DNA of 64,000 nucleotides from CAYZMS01 sp964479625 (GCA_964479625.1 CAYZMS010000004.1:62001-126000); one strand, 5' to 3'. Positions 34,644 through 44,015 are shown, counted from the stretch's first letter. Translations and numbers: made by a program. Notes: generated from the sequence alone by a model not told the origin.

Positions 34644-35972
34644 ATGGATGTACGAGTTCCATGGCGGTCAGTGGCAGTTCTAGGCGGAGGCGAAAGCGGC
34701 ACAAGCGCCGCTCTCCTGGCAAAAAAAAAAGGGCTTCGGGTTTTTTTGTCCGAAAGCGGTCAATTAAAGGAGCCTTTCAGGAAAGAATTGACAAAAGGAA
34801 AGGTCGAATTTGAGGAGGGAAGCCATGACGCTGACCGTTTGTTCCGGGCAGAGGTGTGGGTCAAAAGTCCGGGGATACCGAATGAGGTGCCCCTTGTCCG
34901 GGAAGGCCTGAGACGAGGCATACCGGTGATTTCGGAGATCGAATTCGCTGCTCGTTTTACCAATGCCTTCCTTATTGGCATCACCGGGACCAACGGCAAG
35001 ACCACTACCAGCATGTTGACCAACCATTTGCTGGTGCAAGGCGGCCTGAGATCAGGCCTTGGGGGGAATGTAGGAAAGGCCTTCGCTCGCTGGTTGCTAG
35101 AACCGGAATTACCTCATTATGTGCTGGAGATCAGTAGTTTCCAGTTAGATAATTCCATGGGGTTTCGGCCTGATATTGCCATGCTGCTAAATATCAGCCC
35201 GGATCACCTGGATCGATACGGCGGTGTAATAGATCGATACATCGCCGCCAAATTTCGAATAACAGAATATCAAAGGTCAACGGACCTTTTTCTGTACCAC
35301 GCGGAAGATAGATCCATAAAGGATAACCTGGATCTGATTAAGGGAAACGCCAGAAGGCGGGCCCTTTTTCTGGGAAATATACATAAGCGCCGTCTGAAAG
35401 CAGGCGGTCACGAATTTGACCTGACGCATACGCAATTACCTGGCTTGCACAATGCTATGAATGCTCTTTTTGCAGTAGAGGCAGCTTTAGAGACGGGAGT
35501 GCACCCGGAACGCATTCAGGCTGGGCTGGACAGTTTTCGTCCCGCACCCCATCGAATGGAGGTGGTCGGAACGATCAATGGAGTTCCGTATATAAACGAC
35601 AGCAAGGCAACCAATGTGGAGTCAGTCTGGTATGCCCTGGATGCGATCAAGGGGCCCCTGGTGTGGATCGCCGGAGGGCAGGACAAAGGCAATGATTACC
35701 GTAGCCTAGTCCCCTTGGTCAAAGAAAAGGTACACTCGATGATCTGCCTGGGAGTAGATAATCGCAAGCTGCTGGAGACCTTTAGGGGGTTGGTAGAAGT
35801 CCACAAAGAAGTACGCTCGACACGCGAAGCGGTCGAAGTAGCCAGGTCATTTGCCAAAAAAGGAGATACTGTTTTGCTGTCTCCGGCCTGCGCCAGTTTC
35901 GACTTGTTCAACAATTTTGAGGATCGAGGAGATCAATTTCGACAGCTAGTACAAGAATTTGCAAAAAAATAA
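34644..35972 (+). CDS. murD: UDP-MurNAc-L-alanine:D-glutamate ligase
   Basis: 442-residue Mur ligase. It has an N-terminal nucleotide-binding segment 'VLGGGESGTSAALLAKKKG', a P-loop 'GITGTNGKTTT' (about 114-124), 'LNISPDHLDRYG', and the C-terminal 'NDSKATN' and 'LLSPACASFDLFNNFEDRG'-type MurD signature. It adds D-glutamate in the cytoplasm. The codons for Lys-Lys-Lys near residue 27 form an A10 run (34721-34730), a potential slippage site. It follows mraY by 3 bases and precedes ftsW by 2, indicating tight coupling. Confidence 0.97.
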   Translation: MDVRVPWRSVAVLGGGESGTSAALLAKKKGLRVFLSESGQLKEPFRKELTKGKVEFEEGSHDADRLFRAEVWVKSPGIPNEVPLVREGLRRGIPVISEIEFAARFTNAFLIGITGTNGKTTTSMLTNHLLVQGGLRSGLGGNVGKAFARWLLEPELPHYVLEISSFQLDNSMGFRPDIAMLLNISPDHLDRYGGVIDRYIAAKFRITEYQRSTDLFLYHAEDRSIKDNLDLIKGNARRRALFLGNIHKRRLKAGGHEFDLTHTQLPGLHNAMNALFAVEAALETGVHPERIQAGLDSFRPAPHRMEVVGTINGVPYINDSKATNVESVWYALDAIKGPLVWIAGGQDKGNDYRSLVPLVKEKVHSMICLGVDNRKLLETFRGLVEVHKEVRSTREAVEVARSFAKKGDTVLLSPACASFDLFNNFEDRGDQFRQLVQEFAKK

Positions 35973-35974
35973 AT

Positions 35975-37129
35975 ATGTCAACAATTTTCACAAGGCTGGA
36001 TGCAGAATTAAAGGGCGACAAGTCCATCTGGGGGATTATGATCCTGCTGGCGGTGATCTCCTTGTTGGCAGTTTACAGTTCTACTGGCACCCTGGCCTAC
36101 ATCGCGAAGGGCGGTAATACAGAGACCTTTCTTTTGAAACACGGACTGATCCTTGTATTGGGGGTCGCTCTGGCTTATTTGGCCCATGGCCTTCGGTATG
36201 ACCGGTACGCTAATATTGCTCCGGTGCTGCTGGCGCTTTCCATCCCGCTCCTGATTTACACCATCGTATTTGGGGCAAATATCAATGAAGCCCGAAGGTG
36301 GATTGAACTACCCTTTGTGGGGATTACCTTTCAAACTTCGGACCTGGCAAAACTGGCCCTGATCCTTTATGTGGCACGGGCGATATCCAGCAAACAGGAA
36401 TATATCAAGGACTTTAAGAGTGCCTTTCTGCCAATTATCGTTCCGGTGTTACTGGTTTGTACGCTAATCGCCCCCGCGGATTTATCTACAGCGCTGCTGC
36501 TTTTTTTAGTGTGCACCTTTATGATGTTTGTCGGCCGTGTTTCTTTGAAATACATTGCTCTATTGATCTTGCTGGGTGTTATGGCCTTTTCCCTGCTGAG
36601 TACGCTTGGGCAGTTCTTTCCGGAGATCATCCGTGTAGAGACCTGGATTTCCAGGGTGCAGAACTTTATTCAGGATCCCGACGGGGGGTATCAGGTAGAA
36701 CAAGCCAAGATCGCCATTGCTAATGGGCAATGGGTAGGCCTGGGGCCCGGAAATAGTTTACAACGCAATTATTTACCTAGCCCTTATGCCGATTTTATTT
36801 ACGCCGTGATCGTCGAAGAATATGGGATCATCGGAGGAAGCCTGGTAGTCATTTTATACCTCTTTTTCTTCTTTCGGATTACCCGTCTGATCACAAAAAG
36901 CCCGAAAGCATTCGGTGCAATGGCTGCCTTGGGGTTGGGCTTAAGCCTGGTTTTACAGGCCTTTCTGAACATTGCCGTGTCGGTGCATTTGGTCCCGGTT
37001 ACCGGTTTGACCCTGCCCATGATCAGTATGGGGGGAACCTCGGTTTTGTTTACCTGTCTGGCATTCGGAATAATTCTTAGCGTAAGTAAATATGTGGAAG
37101 GGATTAGCAAGGAATTAGCACCTGTTTAA
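35975..37129 (+). CDS. ftsW: SEDS peptidoglycan glycosyltransferase FtsW
   Basis: 384 residues with about ten transmembrane helices. SEDS family features include 'WGIMILLAVISLLAVYSSTG' at the N-terminus, 'RRWIELPFVGITFQTSDLAKLALILY' (in part: R-R-W-I, then the Gln-Thr-Ser-Asp segment), 'LPSPYADFIYAVIVEEYGI' and a final 'PMISMGGTSVLF'. FtsW polymerises lipid II at the septum in complex with FtsI. Position between murD and murG supports FtsW over RodA. Normal length. Confidence 0.96.
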   Translation: MSTIFTRLDAELKGDKSIWGIMILLAVISLLAVYSSTGTLAYIAKGGNTETFLLKHGLILVLGVALAYLAHGLRYDRYANIAPVLLALSIPLLIYTIVFGANINEARRWIELPFVGITFQTSDLAKLALILYVARAISSKQEYIKDFKSAFLPIIVPVLLVCTLIAPADLSTALLLFLVCTFMMFVGRVSLKYIALLILLGVMAFSLLSTLGQFFPEIIRVETWISRVQNFIQDPDGGYQVEQAKIAIANGQWVGLGPGNSLQRNYLPSPYADFIYAVIVEEYGIIGGSLVVILYLFFFFRITRLITKSPKAFGAMAALGLGLSLVLQAFLNIAVSVHLVPVTGLTLPMISMGGTSVLFTCLAFGIILSVSKYVEGISKELAPV

Positions 37130-37144
37130 ATTAAAAAAATAAAA

Positions 37145-38272
37145 ATGGCAATTCGCATCATCATAAGTGGGGGAGGAACTGGAGGCCATGTGTTTCCTGC
37201 CCTTGCTATTGCGGATGCCGTAAAATCCCGGGAGCCCCAGGCAGAGATCCTGTTCGTTGGAGCAAAAGGAAAAATAGAGATGGAAAGGGTCCCGAAAGCG
37301 GGTTACCCTATCAAGGGGCTTTGGATTAGTGGGTTTCAACGCAAGTTGTCCGTTTCCAATCTACTTTTCCCTTTTAAACTTGCCGACAGCCTGCTCCGGT
37401 CCTGGGGAATTATCCGGCAGTTCAAACCGCAGGCGGTGGCAGGGGTAGGAGGATACGCCAGCGGGCCACTGCTTGAAGTAGCCACCCGACTGGGTACCCC
37501 GGCACTTTTGCAGGAGCAGAATTCCTATGCAGGAGTAACCAACCGCCTGCTGGCAAAACGGGCAGCTACCATTTGTGTGGCCTATGAACACATGGAACGG
37601 TTTTTCCCAAGGGATCATATCGTCTTTACCGGAAATCCGGTAAGGCAGGTGTTCCAGGGGGCCGCTCCTGATAAGGCTGAAGCCAAACAACACTTCGGCA
37701 TGGATACGGGAAAGCAGACCATCTGTGTATTCGGGGGAAGTATGGGAGCATTATCGATCAACCAGGCAATGGCTTCGAACGCGGAGGTGCTGGCAAAACA
37801 CCCGGAGATACAGGTCCTTTGGCAAATGGGCAAGCTTTATGAAACTGCTTTCAGGGAATCGGAAACCGCCCGCCTGCCCAATGTTAAAGCGGTCACTTTT
37901 GTAGATCGAATGGAGCTGGCTTATGCGATGGCTGATCTGGTGATCTGCCGGGCCGGAGCCCTGACCATTTCAGAATTGGCCCTTTTGGGAAAGGCTGCCC
38001 TGTTGATCCCCTCGCCTAATGTAGCAGAGGATCACCAAACGAAAAATGCCCTGGCCCTGGTGGAAAAAGAAGCAGCTGTGCTGCTCCCGGATGAACAGGC
38101 GGAAAAGGGAATTATCCGAAAGGCCCTGGCGTTATTGGAAAAACCCAGCCAACTGGAACAACTTGGGACCAATATAAAAACATTTGCCAGGCCCAATGCA
38201 GCAGACGAGATCGCAACAGAGCTTTTAAGCCTGGCCAGATCGTCAGATAATAAAATAAAACATAACCAGTGA
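37145..38272 (+). CDS. murG: UDP-GlcNAc:MurNAc-pentapeptide (lipid I) N-acetylglucosaminyltransferase
   Basis: 375-residue peripheral GT28 enzyme producing lipid II. Characteristic glycine-rich segments are 'ISGGGTGGHVFPALAIAD' at the N-terminus, 'GVGGYASGPLL' near residue 99, 'GGSMGA' near 198, and the donor-site 'RAGALTISELALLGKAALLIPSP' (in outline). The start at 37145 follows an AT-rich leader of 15 bases after ftsW. The stop overlaps the GTG start of murC in a GTGA arrangement, indicating translational coupling. Confidence 0.97.
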   Translation: MAIRIIISGGGTGGHVFPALAIADAVKSREPQAEILFVGAKGKIEMERVPKAGYPIKGLWISGFQRKLSVSNLLFPFKLADSLLRSWGIIRQFKPQAVAGVGGYASGPLLEVATRLGTPALLQEQNSYAGVTNRLLAKRAATICVAYEHMERFFPRDHIVFTGNPVRQVFQGAAPDKAEAKQHFGMDTGKQTICVFGGSMGALSINQAMASNAEVLAKHPEIQVLWQMGKLYETAFRESETARLPNVKAVTFVDRMELAYAMADLVICRAGALTISELALLGKAALLIPSPNVAEDHQTKNALALVEKEAAVLLPDEQAEKGIIRKALALLEKPSQLEQLGTNIKTFARPNAADEIATELLSLARSSDNKIKHNQ

Positions 38273-39642
38273 ACCTGAAGGACATCAAAAAAGCTTACTT
38301 CGTCGGTATCGGCGGTATCGGAATGAGTGCGGTGGCCCGTTTCTTCCATACACGCTCCGTGGAGGTCCATGGTTATGATCGAACGGAGACCCCACTGACC
38401 AGACAGTTGGCCAATGAAGGGATGCAGATACATTACGAAGAGGACGTCCGGCAGATACCAGAAGGGGTAGATATTGTGGTCTACACCCCGGCTGTTCCAA
38501 AAACGCATGCTGAGTTGGTATATTTCAGGGAGCAGGGCTTGCCCCTCTTCAAACGGTCAGAAGTACTGGGGATGATCTCCAAGGACCTACGTGCCATCGC
38601 GATCGCTGGTACTCATGGCAAAACGACCACCAGTTCTATCGCTGCACATTTACTGCGGTTCGGGGGGGTGGATGCAACCGCCTTTCTCGGCGGTATTGCC
38701 CGTAATTTCGAATCTAATTTTGTTGCCGGGCATAGCCCATGGGTAGTCATCGAAGCCGATGAGTTTGACCGTTCCTTCTTGCAACTGGAGCCGGAAATAG
38801 CAGGTATTTTATCAACTGACCCTGACCACCTTGACATTTACGGGAAGGCAGATCAAATGCTGGAAACAGGCTTCAGGGCCTTTGTTCGAAATATAAAACC
38901 GGATGGGAAGCTATTGGTCCGACAGGACCTAAAGCACCAGTTTGAAGATATTCGACCGGTACACACCTTCGGACTGGAAGCCGGAGATTTCAGCTTGACC
39001 AATATTCGAATAGAGGCTGGAGACTTTTTGTTTGATTATGTAGACGAAGAAGGTAAGATCGATAACCTTCGGTGGTCATTGCCTGGTCGGCACAACGCTG
39101 AAAATGCCTGCCTGGCAATAGCGATCGCCCGCCAATTGGGCTTACCGGAAAAAGGGATTCGAATGGGCCTTGCTGCCTTTCGGGGTATCGAACGTCGGTT
39201 TGAGTTGATTTACAGGGATGAGAAGCGAGCCTATTACGATGATTATGCCCATCATCCTGCTGAGTTAAAGGCGGCCATAAATGCATCAAGGGCCTTGTAT
39301 CCTGACCGGAAGCTTTGTGGGGTTTTCCAACCTCACTTGTTCTCCAGGACCCGTGATTTCGGCGATGGGTTCGCAGAGGTTTTGGATATGCTGGACGAAC
39401 CGGTCTTGCTGGAAATCTACCCGGCCAGGGAAGAACCCATCCCTGGAGTGGATTCGAGCTGGCTGTTGAGTAAAATGAACCATCCAAATAGGCAGCTTCT
39501 TCAGGATGAAGCGGTTGCTGACTGGGTGGCCAATCGAAAACCCGAATTATTACTGACCCTGGGAGCAGGGGATATAGGACAACTGGTTCCCGGGATCAGG
39601 AAGGTGATGGAGCAAATCGGTAATTCAAATGAAGAGCAATGA
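38269..39642 (+). CDS. murC: UDP-MurNAc:L-alanine ligase
   Basis: 457-residue Mur ligase, the first amino-acid-adding enzyme. It has an N-terminal Rossmann segment 'FVGIGGIGMSAVARFF', a P-loop 'GTHGKTTTSS' (about 116-125; the His is typical of MurC), 'EADEFDRSFLQL', and 'YDDYAHHPAELKA' near residue 323. Initiation is at GTG 38269, overlapping the murG stop by four bases. Its own stop overlaps the ATG of ftsQ (ATGA). Confidence 0.97.
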   Translation: MNLKDIKKAYFVGIGGIGMSAVARFFHTRSVEVHGYDRTETPLTRQLANEGMQIHYEEDVRQIPEGVDIVVYTPAVPKTHAELVYFREQGLPLFKRSEVLGMISKDLRAIAIAGTHGKTTTSSIAAHLLRFGGVDATAFLGGIARNFESNFVAGHSPWVVIEADEFDRSFLQLEPEIAGILSTDPDHLDIYGKADQMLETGFRAFVRNIKPDGKLLVRQDLKHQFEDIRPVHTFGLEAGDFSLTNIRIEAGDFLFDYVDEEGKIDNLRWSLPGRHNAENACLAIAIARQLGLPEKGIRMGLAAFRGIERRFELIYRDEKRAYYDDYAHHPAELKAAINASRALYPDRKLCGVFQPHLFSRTRDFGDGFAEVLDMLDEPVLLEIYPAREEPIPGVDSSWLLSKMNHPNRQLLQDEAVADWVANRKPELLLTLGAGDIGQLVPGIRKVMEQIGNSNEEQ

Positions 39643-40412
39643 CTAGAACAGATTGGATCCATTTGGGAAAGCGCCTGGGCTGGATCGGCTTTTTATTTGC
39701 CATCGCCGCTTTGGTCATTTCTGCCATCGAACATCGGCAGGCCAGTAAGGTGCGAGAGGTAGTAATTGCAGTGGCTCCTCTGGCAGATAGTAGTAAGTTA
39801 ATCACGGAGGGAGATGTCGGAAAATTGATCGAACGCAGTTTTGGTTATGCCTTGCCGGGAACTCCTCTGAAAGTAATCAATGTGGAACGGCTGGAACGCG
39901 TGCTGGAGGAGGATCCGTTTATAATGGATGCTGAAGCCTTCGTGGATGCCCGGGACGTCGTGTCCATTATGGTCCGGCAACGGGTGCCCGTACTGCGAAT
40001 AATCGATAATAACGGCCTGAATTATTACCTGGATGAGGAAGGGATTCGAATGCCTCAGTCCAGGCATTATACGACTCATACTCTGGTGGCAACAGGTAAT
40101 ATTCCGCCCTATGTGCCTGATTTTCTGGAACGCAAGAATTATCCCCTCGGGCAGTTATTTGAATTGACAGAAGACCTGAGAAGCGATCCTTTTTTTAAGG
40201 CTTTGTTCGAACAGGTCCATTTAAACAATAAGGGAGAGTTTACCCTGATCCCCATGGTGGGCGATCAAAAGATACTGTTCGGTACACTTGAGCGTAAGGA
40301 TAAAAAACTGCGTGCCCTGAAGGCCTTTTATCAGGAGGGGATACCCTACCAGGGGTGGAGAAAATACCGGATCATCGACCTTCGATACCGGGGGCAGGTG
40401 GTGTGCAGGTAA
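39639..40412 (+). CDS. ftsQ: FtsQ/DivIB-like cell division protein
   Basis: 257 residues. A cytoplasmic N-terminus, one transmembrane helix (about 14-32, 'LGWIGFLFAIAALVISAI') and a periplasmic part with a degenerate POTRA region (about 40-115) precede the DivIB/FtsQ beta domain ('KLRALKAFYQEGIPYQGWRKYRIIDLRYRGQVV', in outline at the end). FtsQ bridges FtsL/FtsB to the rest of the divisome. Identification rests on the membrane layout, the terminal 'IDLRYRGQVVC' and its place between murC and ftsA. Overlaps murC by 4 bases. Confidence 0.9.
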   Translation: MTRTDWIHLGKRLGWIGFLFAIAALVISAIEHRQASKVREVVIAVAPLADSSKLITEGDVGKLIERSFGYALPGTPLKVINVERLERVLEEDPFIMDAEAFVDARDVVSIMVRQRVPVLRIIDNNGLNYYLDEEGIRMPQSRHYTTHTLVATGNIPPYVPDFLERKNYPLGQLFELTEDLRSDPFFKALFEQVHLNNKGEFTLIPMVGDQKILFGTLERKDKKLRALKAFYQEGIPYQGWRKYRIIDLRYRGQVVCR

Positions 40413-40553
40413 ACAAACAGAGAAAAACATTAGCGGTTCGCGTATAGAAGAAAGGAAAGCGTCGTACCGCCCTGAATACTAAACAAGGAAATTGTAAAAC
40501 GAGCCTTAATCGCTGGCAGGAAAGCGAGTACGGCGGCAAAATGCGACAACAAG

Positions 40554-41864
40554 ATGAAAGAACAATCTAAAACGGTGGTTGCCCTTGATATCGGGACCAC
40601 TAAGGTATGCGCCATTGCCGGCCGCAGAAATGAACACGGCAAGATAGAAATACTTGGAGTGGGCAAAGTGGCTTCTGAAGGTGTATTGCGCGGGGTGGTT
40701 TCCAATATTGAGAAAACCGTTCAGGCTATCGCCGCCGCCACTAATATGGTGCGTCGTAGCCTGGAAGAACCCTTTGACCACGTACATGTGGGGATTGCAG
40801 GTCAACACATCAAAAGCCTGCAACACAGGGGGTTGTTAGTAAGGGATAACATCCACAATGAAATTTGCCAGGAAGATATTGACAAGTTGGTCTCTGACAT
40901 GTACAAGCTCGTTCTGCCTCCCGGAGATAAGATCGTTCATGTGATCCCTCAGGAATATACAGTAGATGACGAACAAGGGATTACTGACCCCATCGGGATG
41001 TCAGGAGTTCGACTGGAAGCGAATTTCCATATCATTACCGGTCAGATATCAGCCTCCAATAATATCGTGCGCTGTGTTAACCGAACCAAACTGGGCGTCG
41101 CCAATGTGACCCTGGAGCCTATCGCCTCTGCTATGGCAGTATTGAGTGAGGAGGAACGGGAGGCTGGAATCGCTCTCGTAGACATAGGGGGCGGTACAAC
41201 AGACATTACCATCTTCCAGGATGGGATTATCCGCCATACGGCGGTTATACCATTCGGGGGGAATGTTATTACCCGCGACATAAAGGATGGTTGTACCGTT
41301 ATGACTGACCAGGCCGAAAAACTGAAAGTGCGGTTTGGATCTGCCCTTGCTGACGAGGTATACGAGAACCGTATCATCACCATTCCTGGGCTTCGAGGCC
41401 GGGACCCCAAGGAGATATCGGAAAAAAATCTGGCGCGCATCATTCAGGCACGCGTGGAGGAAATTCTGGATTATGTTATGTGGGAGATCAAACAGTCGGG
41501 ATTCGAACGCAGACTGATCGGGGGCATCGTCCTCACTGGTGGAGGTGCTTTATTGAATAATATTGACAAACTAACGGAATTCCACACCGGGATGACAACC
41601 AGGATCGGCCTGCCTGTGGAGAACCTGGCTCATGGTTATCACGAACAGTTGAGCAGCCCAATCTTTTCAACGGTCATTGGTTTGCTGATGAAAGGAATAG
41701 AAGATGAAGAACACGGGCGGATCCAATTTCCGGTCCAGGGAAAGAGTGGCTCGGCAGAAGGAGCGAAGGAAGACGCTAAAGAAGAAGCCAGTGAAAAATG
41801 GTATGAGACCCTGTTCACCAAAACGAAACAATGGTTCGAAACAGAACCAGACCGTGACTTCTAG
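40554..41864 (+). CDS. ftsA: Cell division protein FtsA
   Basis: 436-residue actin-like ATPase that tethers FtsZ filaments to the membrane. Actin-fold motifs are 'VVALDIGTTKVCAIAG' at the N-terminus, 'LVDIGGGTTDITIF' (about 205-218) and 'GGIVLTGGGALLNN' (about 322-335). The C-terminus is charged, then ends with an amphipathic 'WYETLFTKTKQWFETEPDRDF' segment that probably serves as the membrane-targeting helix. It is preceded by 141 bases of non-coding sequence, the largest gap in the cluster so far, which could hold an internal promoter, though none was recognised. Confidence 0.97.
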   Translation: MKEQSKTVVALDIGTTKVCAIAGRRNEHGKIEILGVGKVASEGVLRGVVSNIEKTVQAIAAATNMVRRSLEEPFDHVHVGIAGQHIKSLQHRGLLVRDNIHNEICQEDIDKLVSDMYKLVLPPGDKIVHVIPQEYTVDDEQGITDPIGMSGVRLEANFHIITGQISASNNIVRCVNRTKLGVANVTLEPIASAMAVLSEEEREAGIALVDIGGGTTDITIFQDGIIRHTAVIPFGGNVITRDIKDGCTVMTDQAEKLKVRFGSALADEVYENRIITIPGLRGRDPKEISEKNLARIIQARVEEILDYVMWEIKQSGFERRLIGGIVLTGGGALLNNIDKLTEFHTGMTTRIGLPVENLAHGYHEQLSSPIFSTVIGLLMKGIEDEEHGRIQFPVQGKSGSAEGAKEDAKEEASEKWYETLFTKTKQWFETEPDRDF

Positions 41865-41930
41865 GAAAGAAATTATTAGAGAAGGAACCTCTTATTTACT
41901 GATACTCTTTTAACATCGCGTATTCAATCT

Positions 41931-41960
41931 GTGCCGACCGGGAACTACTTCGGTCGGCAC
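41931..41960 (+). promoter_or_regulatory. Perfect 10-bp hairpin in the ftsA-ftsZ intergenic region
   Basis: GTGCCGACCG (41931-41940), a 10-base loop, and CGGTCGGCAC (41951-41960). The structure ends 26 bases before the ftsZ ATG. No T run follows, so it is not an ordinary terminator. It could be an RNA processing or stability element, or partial attenuation, controlling ftsZ relative to ftsA. Confidence 0.6.
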
Positions 41961-41986
41961 CCTGAAATCGCAGAAAATTATCGCTT

Positions 41987-43441
41987 ATGCTTTTTGATAT
42001 GCCCAAGGATGAAAGCCCCATCATAAAGGTGTTGGGCGTTGGTGGGGGCGGCAGTAATGCTGTGACCCACATGTACAAACAAGGCATTGTTGGCGTTGAC
42101 TTTGCTATTTGCAACACGGATAATCAAGCTATGGAGCAAAGCCCGGTGCCTACCCGTATGCGACTCGGGCCTGAATTGACCGAAGGGCGGGGAGCCGGCT
42201 CCAAACCGAATATTGGCAAATTAGCCTGTGAAGAATCCATCGAGGATGTCAAACATTACCTGGATAACAACTGCCGGATGTTATTTGTAACAGCTGGTAT
42301 GGGAGGTGGCACCGGCACCGGAGCTGCGCCCATTATTGCCAGAGCCGCCAAGGAAATGAATATCCTGACCGTCGGGATCGTGACTATGCCTTTTTCCTTC
42401 GAAGGTCGCAGAAGAGGTTCTCAGGCTGATGAAGGTCTGGCCGAATTAAAAAAGTATGTAGACACCCTCATTATCATTTCGAATGATAAACTGCGGCAGA
42501 TCTACGGCAACTTGTCTATTTCAGATGCCTTTGCCCAGGCTGATAATATTTTGACCACTGCTGCCAAAGGTATTGCGGAGATCATTACCGTTCCCGGGTA
42601 TGTCAATGTGGACTTTGAGGACGTCAATACGGTCATGCGCGAGTCCGGGGTGGCCATTATGGGGACGGCTTCTGCTGACGGGGATGACCGGGCAAAGCGC
42701 GCTGTAGATGAAGCGCTGCATTCGCCTTTGCTAGAGGATAATGACATTCGCGGAGCACAGCATATCCTGCTTAACATTACTTCCGGTACCAAAGAAGTGA
42801 CCATGGACGAGATCTTCGAAATTACGGAATTCGTTCAGGAAGAAGCAGGTTACGGGACGGACCTGATCTGGGGGAATTGTTACGACGAAACCCTGGGAGA
42901 AAAATTGAGCGTGACCATTATCGCTACGGGTTTTGAGCATAATCACCCCCAGCGCGTGGGGGCAGATCCCAATGAAAAGATCATTGTTTCTCTGGACGAC
43001 GACCCCTCCCTAGGTAAAGGCCAAAAGAATGGCCCGGGACTTTCAGATATCGGTTTTGAAGAAACGGAGGCTTCAGATCCTTCTCACACCTTCGAATTTG
43101 AGGATGTTCGAAAAACGGTTGAGCGCTACCAGAGAAATCGGTATTCCTATGAAGATCCGTATATCCGGAACCAAGAACGCGAAAAGGAAGAGGAGGAAAA
43201 ACGCAAACGCTATGATCGGGAACGCAAGCAGCGCAACCGCCAACAACCGCCGACTAAAAAGTTGAGCAATCCGAAAAACGTCGTAGAATTGGAAAATGAG
43301 CCGGCTTACCTGCGCCGGGGCATTCATCTGGAGGACGTACCTGCCTCCGGAGAAGAGCAGCTTTCGAAATGGACCATTTCCGATGAGGAAGAACCCGGCT
43401 TCAATTCGGGTAATGCCTTCCTGCATGATAATGTGGACTAA
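41987..43441 (+). CDS. ftsZ: Cell division protein FtsZ
   Basis: 484-residue tubulin homologue that forms the Z ring. The GTPase domain has 'GVGGGGSNAVTHM' and the tubulin signature 'GGGTGTGAAP' (about 105-114), the T7-loop region 'VDFEDVNTVM' (about 206-215), and the C-terminal subdomain to about 325. A charged linker (Arg/Lys/Glu-rich, about 370-430) follows. A conserved-tail-like 'PAYLRR' (439-444), the presumed FtsA-binding peptide, is not terminal: another 40 acidic residues follow. It is the last gene of the dcw cluster and ends before a strong hairpin. Confidence 0.98.
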   Translation: MLFDMPKDESPIIKVLGVGGGGSNAVTHMYKQGIVGVDFAICNTDNQAMEQSPVPTRMRLGPELTEGRGAGSKPNIGKLACEESIEDVKHYLDNNCRMLFVTAGMGGGTGTGAAPIIARAAKEMNILTVGIVTMPFSFEGRRRGSQADEGLAELKKYVDTLIIISNDKLRQIYGNLSISDAFAQADNILTTAAKGIAEIITVPGYVNVDFEDVNTVMRESGVAIMGTASADGDDRAKRAVDEALHSPLLEDNDIRGAQHILLNITSGTKEVTMDEIFEITEFVQEEAGYGTDLIWGNCYDETLGEKLSVTIIATGFEHNHPQRVGADPNEKIIVSLDDDPSLGKGQKNGPGLSDIGFEETEASDPSHTFEFEDVRKTVERYQRNRYSYEDPYIRNQEREKEEEEKRKRYDRERKQRNRQQPPTKKLSNPKNVVELENEPAYLRRGIHLEDVPASGEEQLSKWTISDEEEPGFNSGNAFLHDNVD

Positions 43442-43468
43442 AAAAAGAGTAGAACAGTTAGAAGAAGG

Positions 43469-43501
43469 GTGTTTCTAAACGCTTTTAGCGTTTAGAAACA
43501 C
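43469..43501. terminator. Hairpin between convergent ftsZ and fasciclin genes
   Basis: Perfect 14-bp stem GTGTTTCTAAACGC / GCGTTTAGAAACAC with a 5-base loop, 27 bases after the ftsZ stop and 10 bases before the end of the minus-strand gene. There is no T tract, but the placement between convergent genes suits a bidirectional transcription end. Confidence 0.6.
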
Positions 43502-43511
43502 TACCTGTGCA

Positions 43512-44015
43512 TTAATTTTTAATAATGCCGTCAATAACGTGGATAAAGCCTTCCTTGGTTTCAAGGGTCTTTACAACGTTAGCACCGCCTACCATCAGGT
43601 TATCCTCTGTACCACTGACAGACAGGGACTTGCCCATTGCATTCGTCAGGGAACCTTCCTTGGCGACCTTGCTTGGAGTTAAAGCTCCGGAAACGGCATG
43701 GCCGCGCAAAGTGTTGGTCAACAAGGTCAGGTTAGCCGGGTCAGTCAATTTTCCAATCATATCTTCTCCCAAATCCTCAATAGCATCGTTATTGGGCAGG
43801 AAAAGAGTAGATTTTCCTCCACCCAATGGGCCAAGAATAGCACCTAAACCGCCTGCTGCTTCGATCAAACCTAAAGCAGATGCTAATTCAGGACTGGAAG
43901 CCAAAGCTCCAAGTAAGCTATCAAAAGAAGGAAATGGTGTTTTGCTGCAACTGGTACTCAATAATGCAACAATCGACAGGATGGCAAAGGCCTTTGCAAA
44001 TGTACGTTGTTTCAT
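43512..44015 (-). CDS. Fasciclin (FAS1) domain lipoprotein
   Basis: 167 residues. A lipoprotein signal is followed by Cys23 (STSC). One FAS1 domain covers about 30-167: 'TLFLPNNDAIEDL' (box 1 type), 'LRGHAVSG' and the terminal 'GFIHVIDGIIKN' (box 2 type, with the usual 'V-I-D-x-I/V-L' pattern). FAS1 proteins mediate adhesion or matrix interactions. This one should be anchored in the outer envelope. A hydrophobic Gly/Ala-rich insertion lies at about 45-65. It is convergent to ftsZ and 56 bases upstream of the neighbouring outer-membrane protein's end; no functional link is known. Confidence 0.88.
   Translation of the reverse strand: MKQRTFAKAFAILSIVALLSTSCSKTPFPSFDSLLGALASSPELASALGLIEAAGGLGAILGPLGGGKSTLFLPNNDAIEDLGEDMIGKLTDPANLTLLTNTLRGHAVSGALTPSKVAKEGSLTNAMGKSLSVSGTEDNLMVGGANVVKTLETKEGFIHVIDGIIKN

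Noticed and set aside
40430..40826. Overlapping minus-strand ORFs near the start of ftsA
   Set aside because: They are shadows of ftsA codons with no domain or promoter support.
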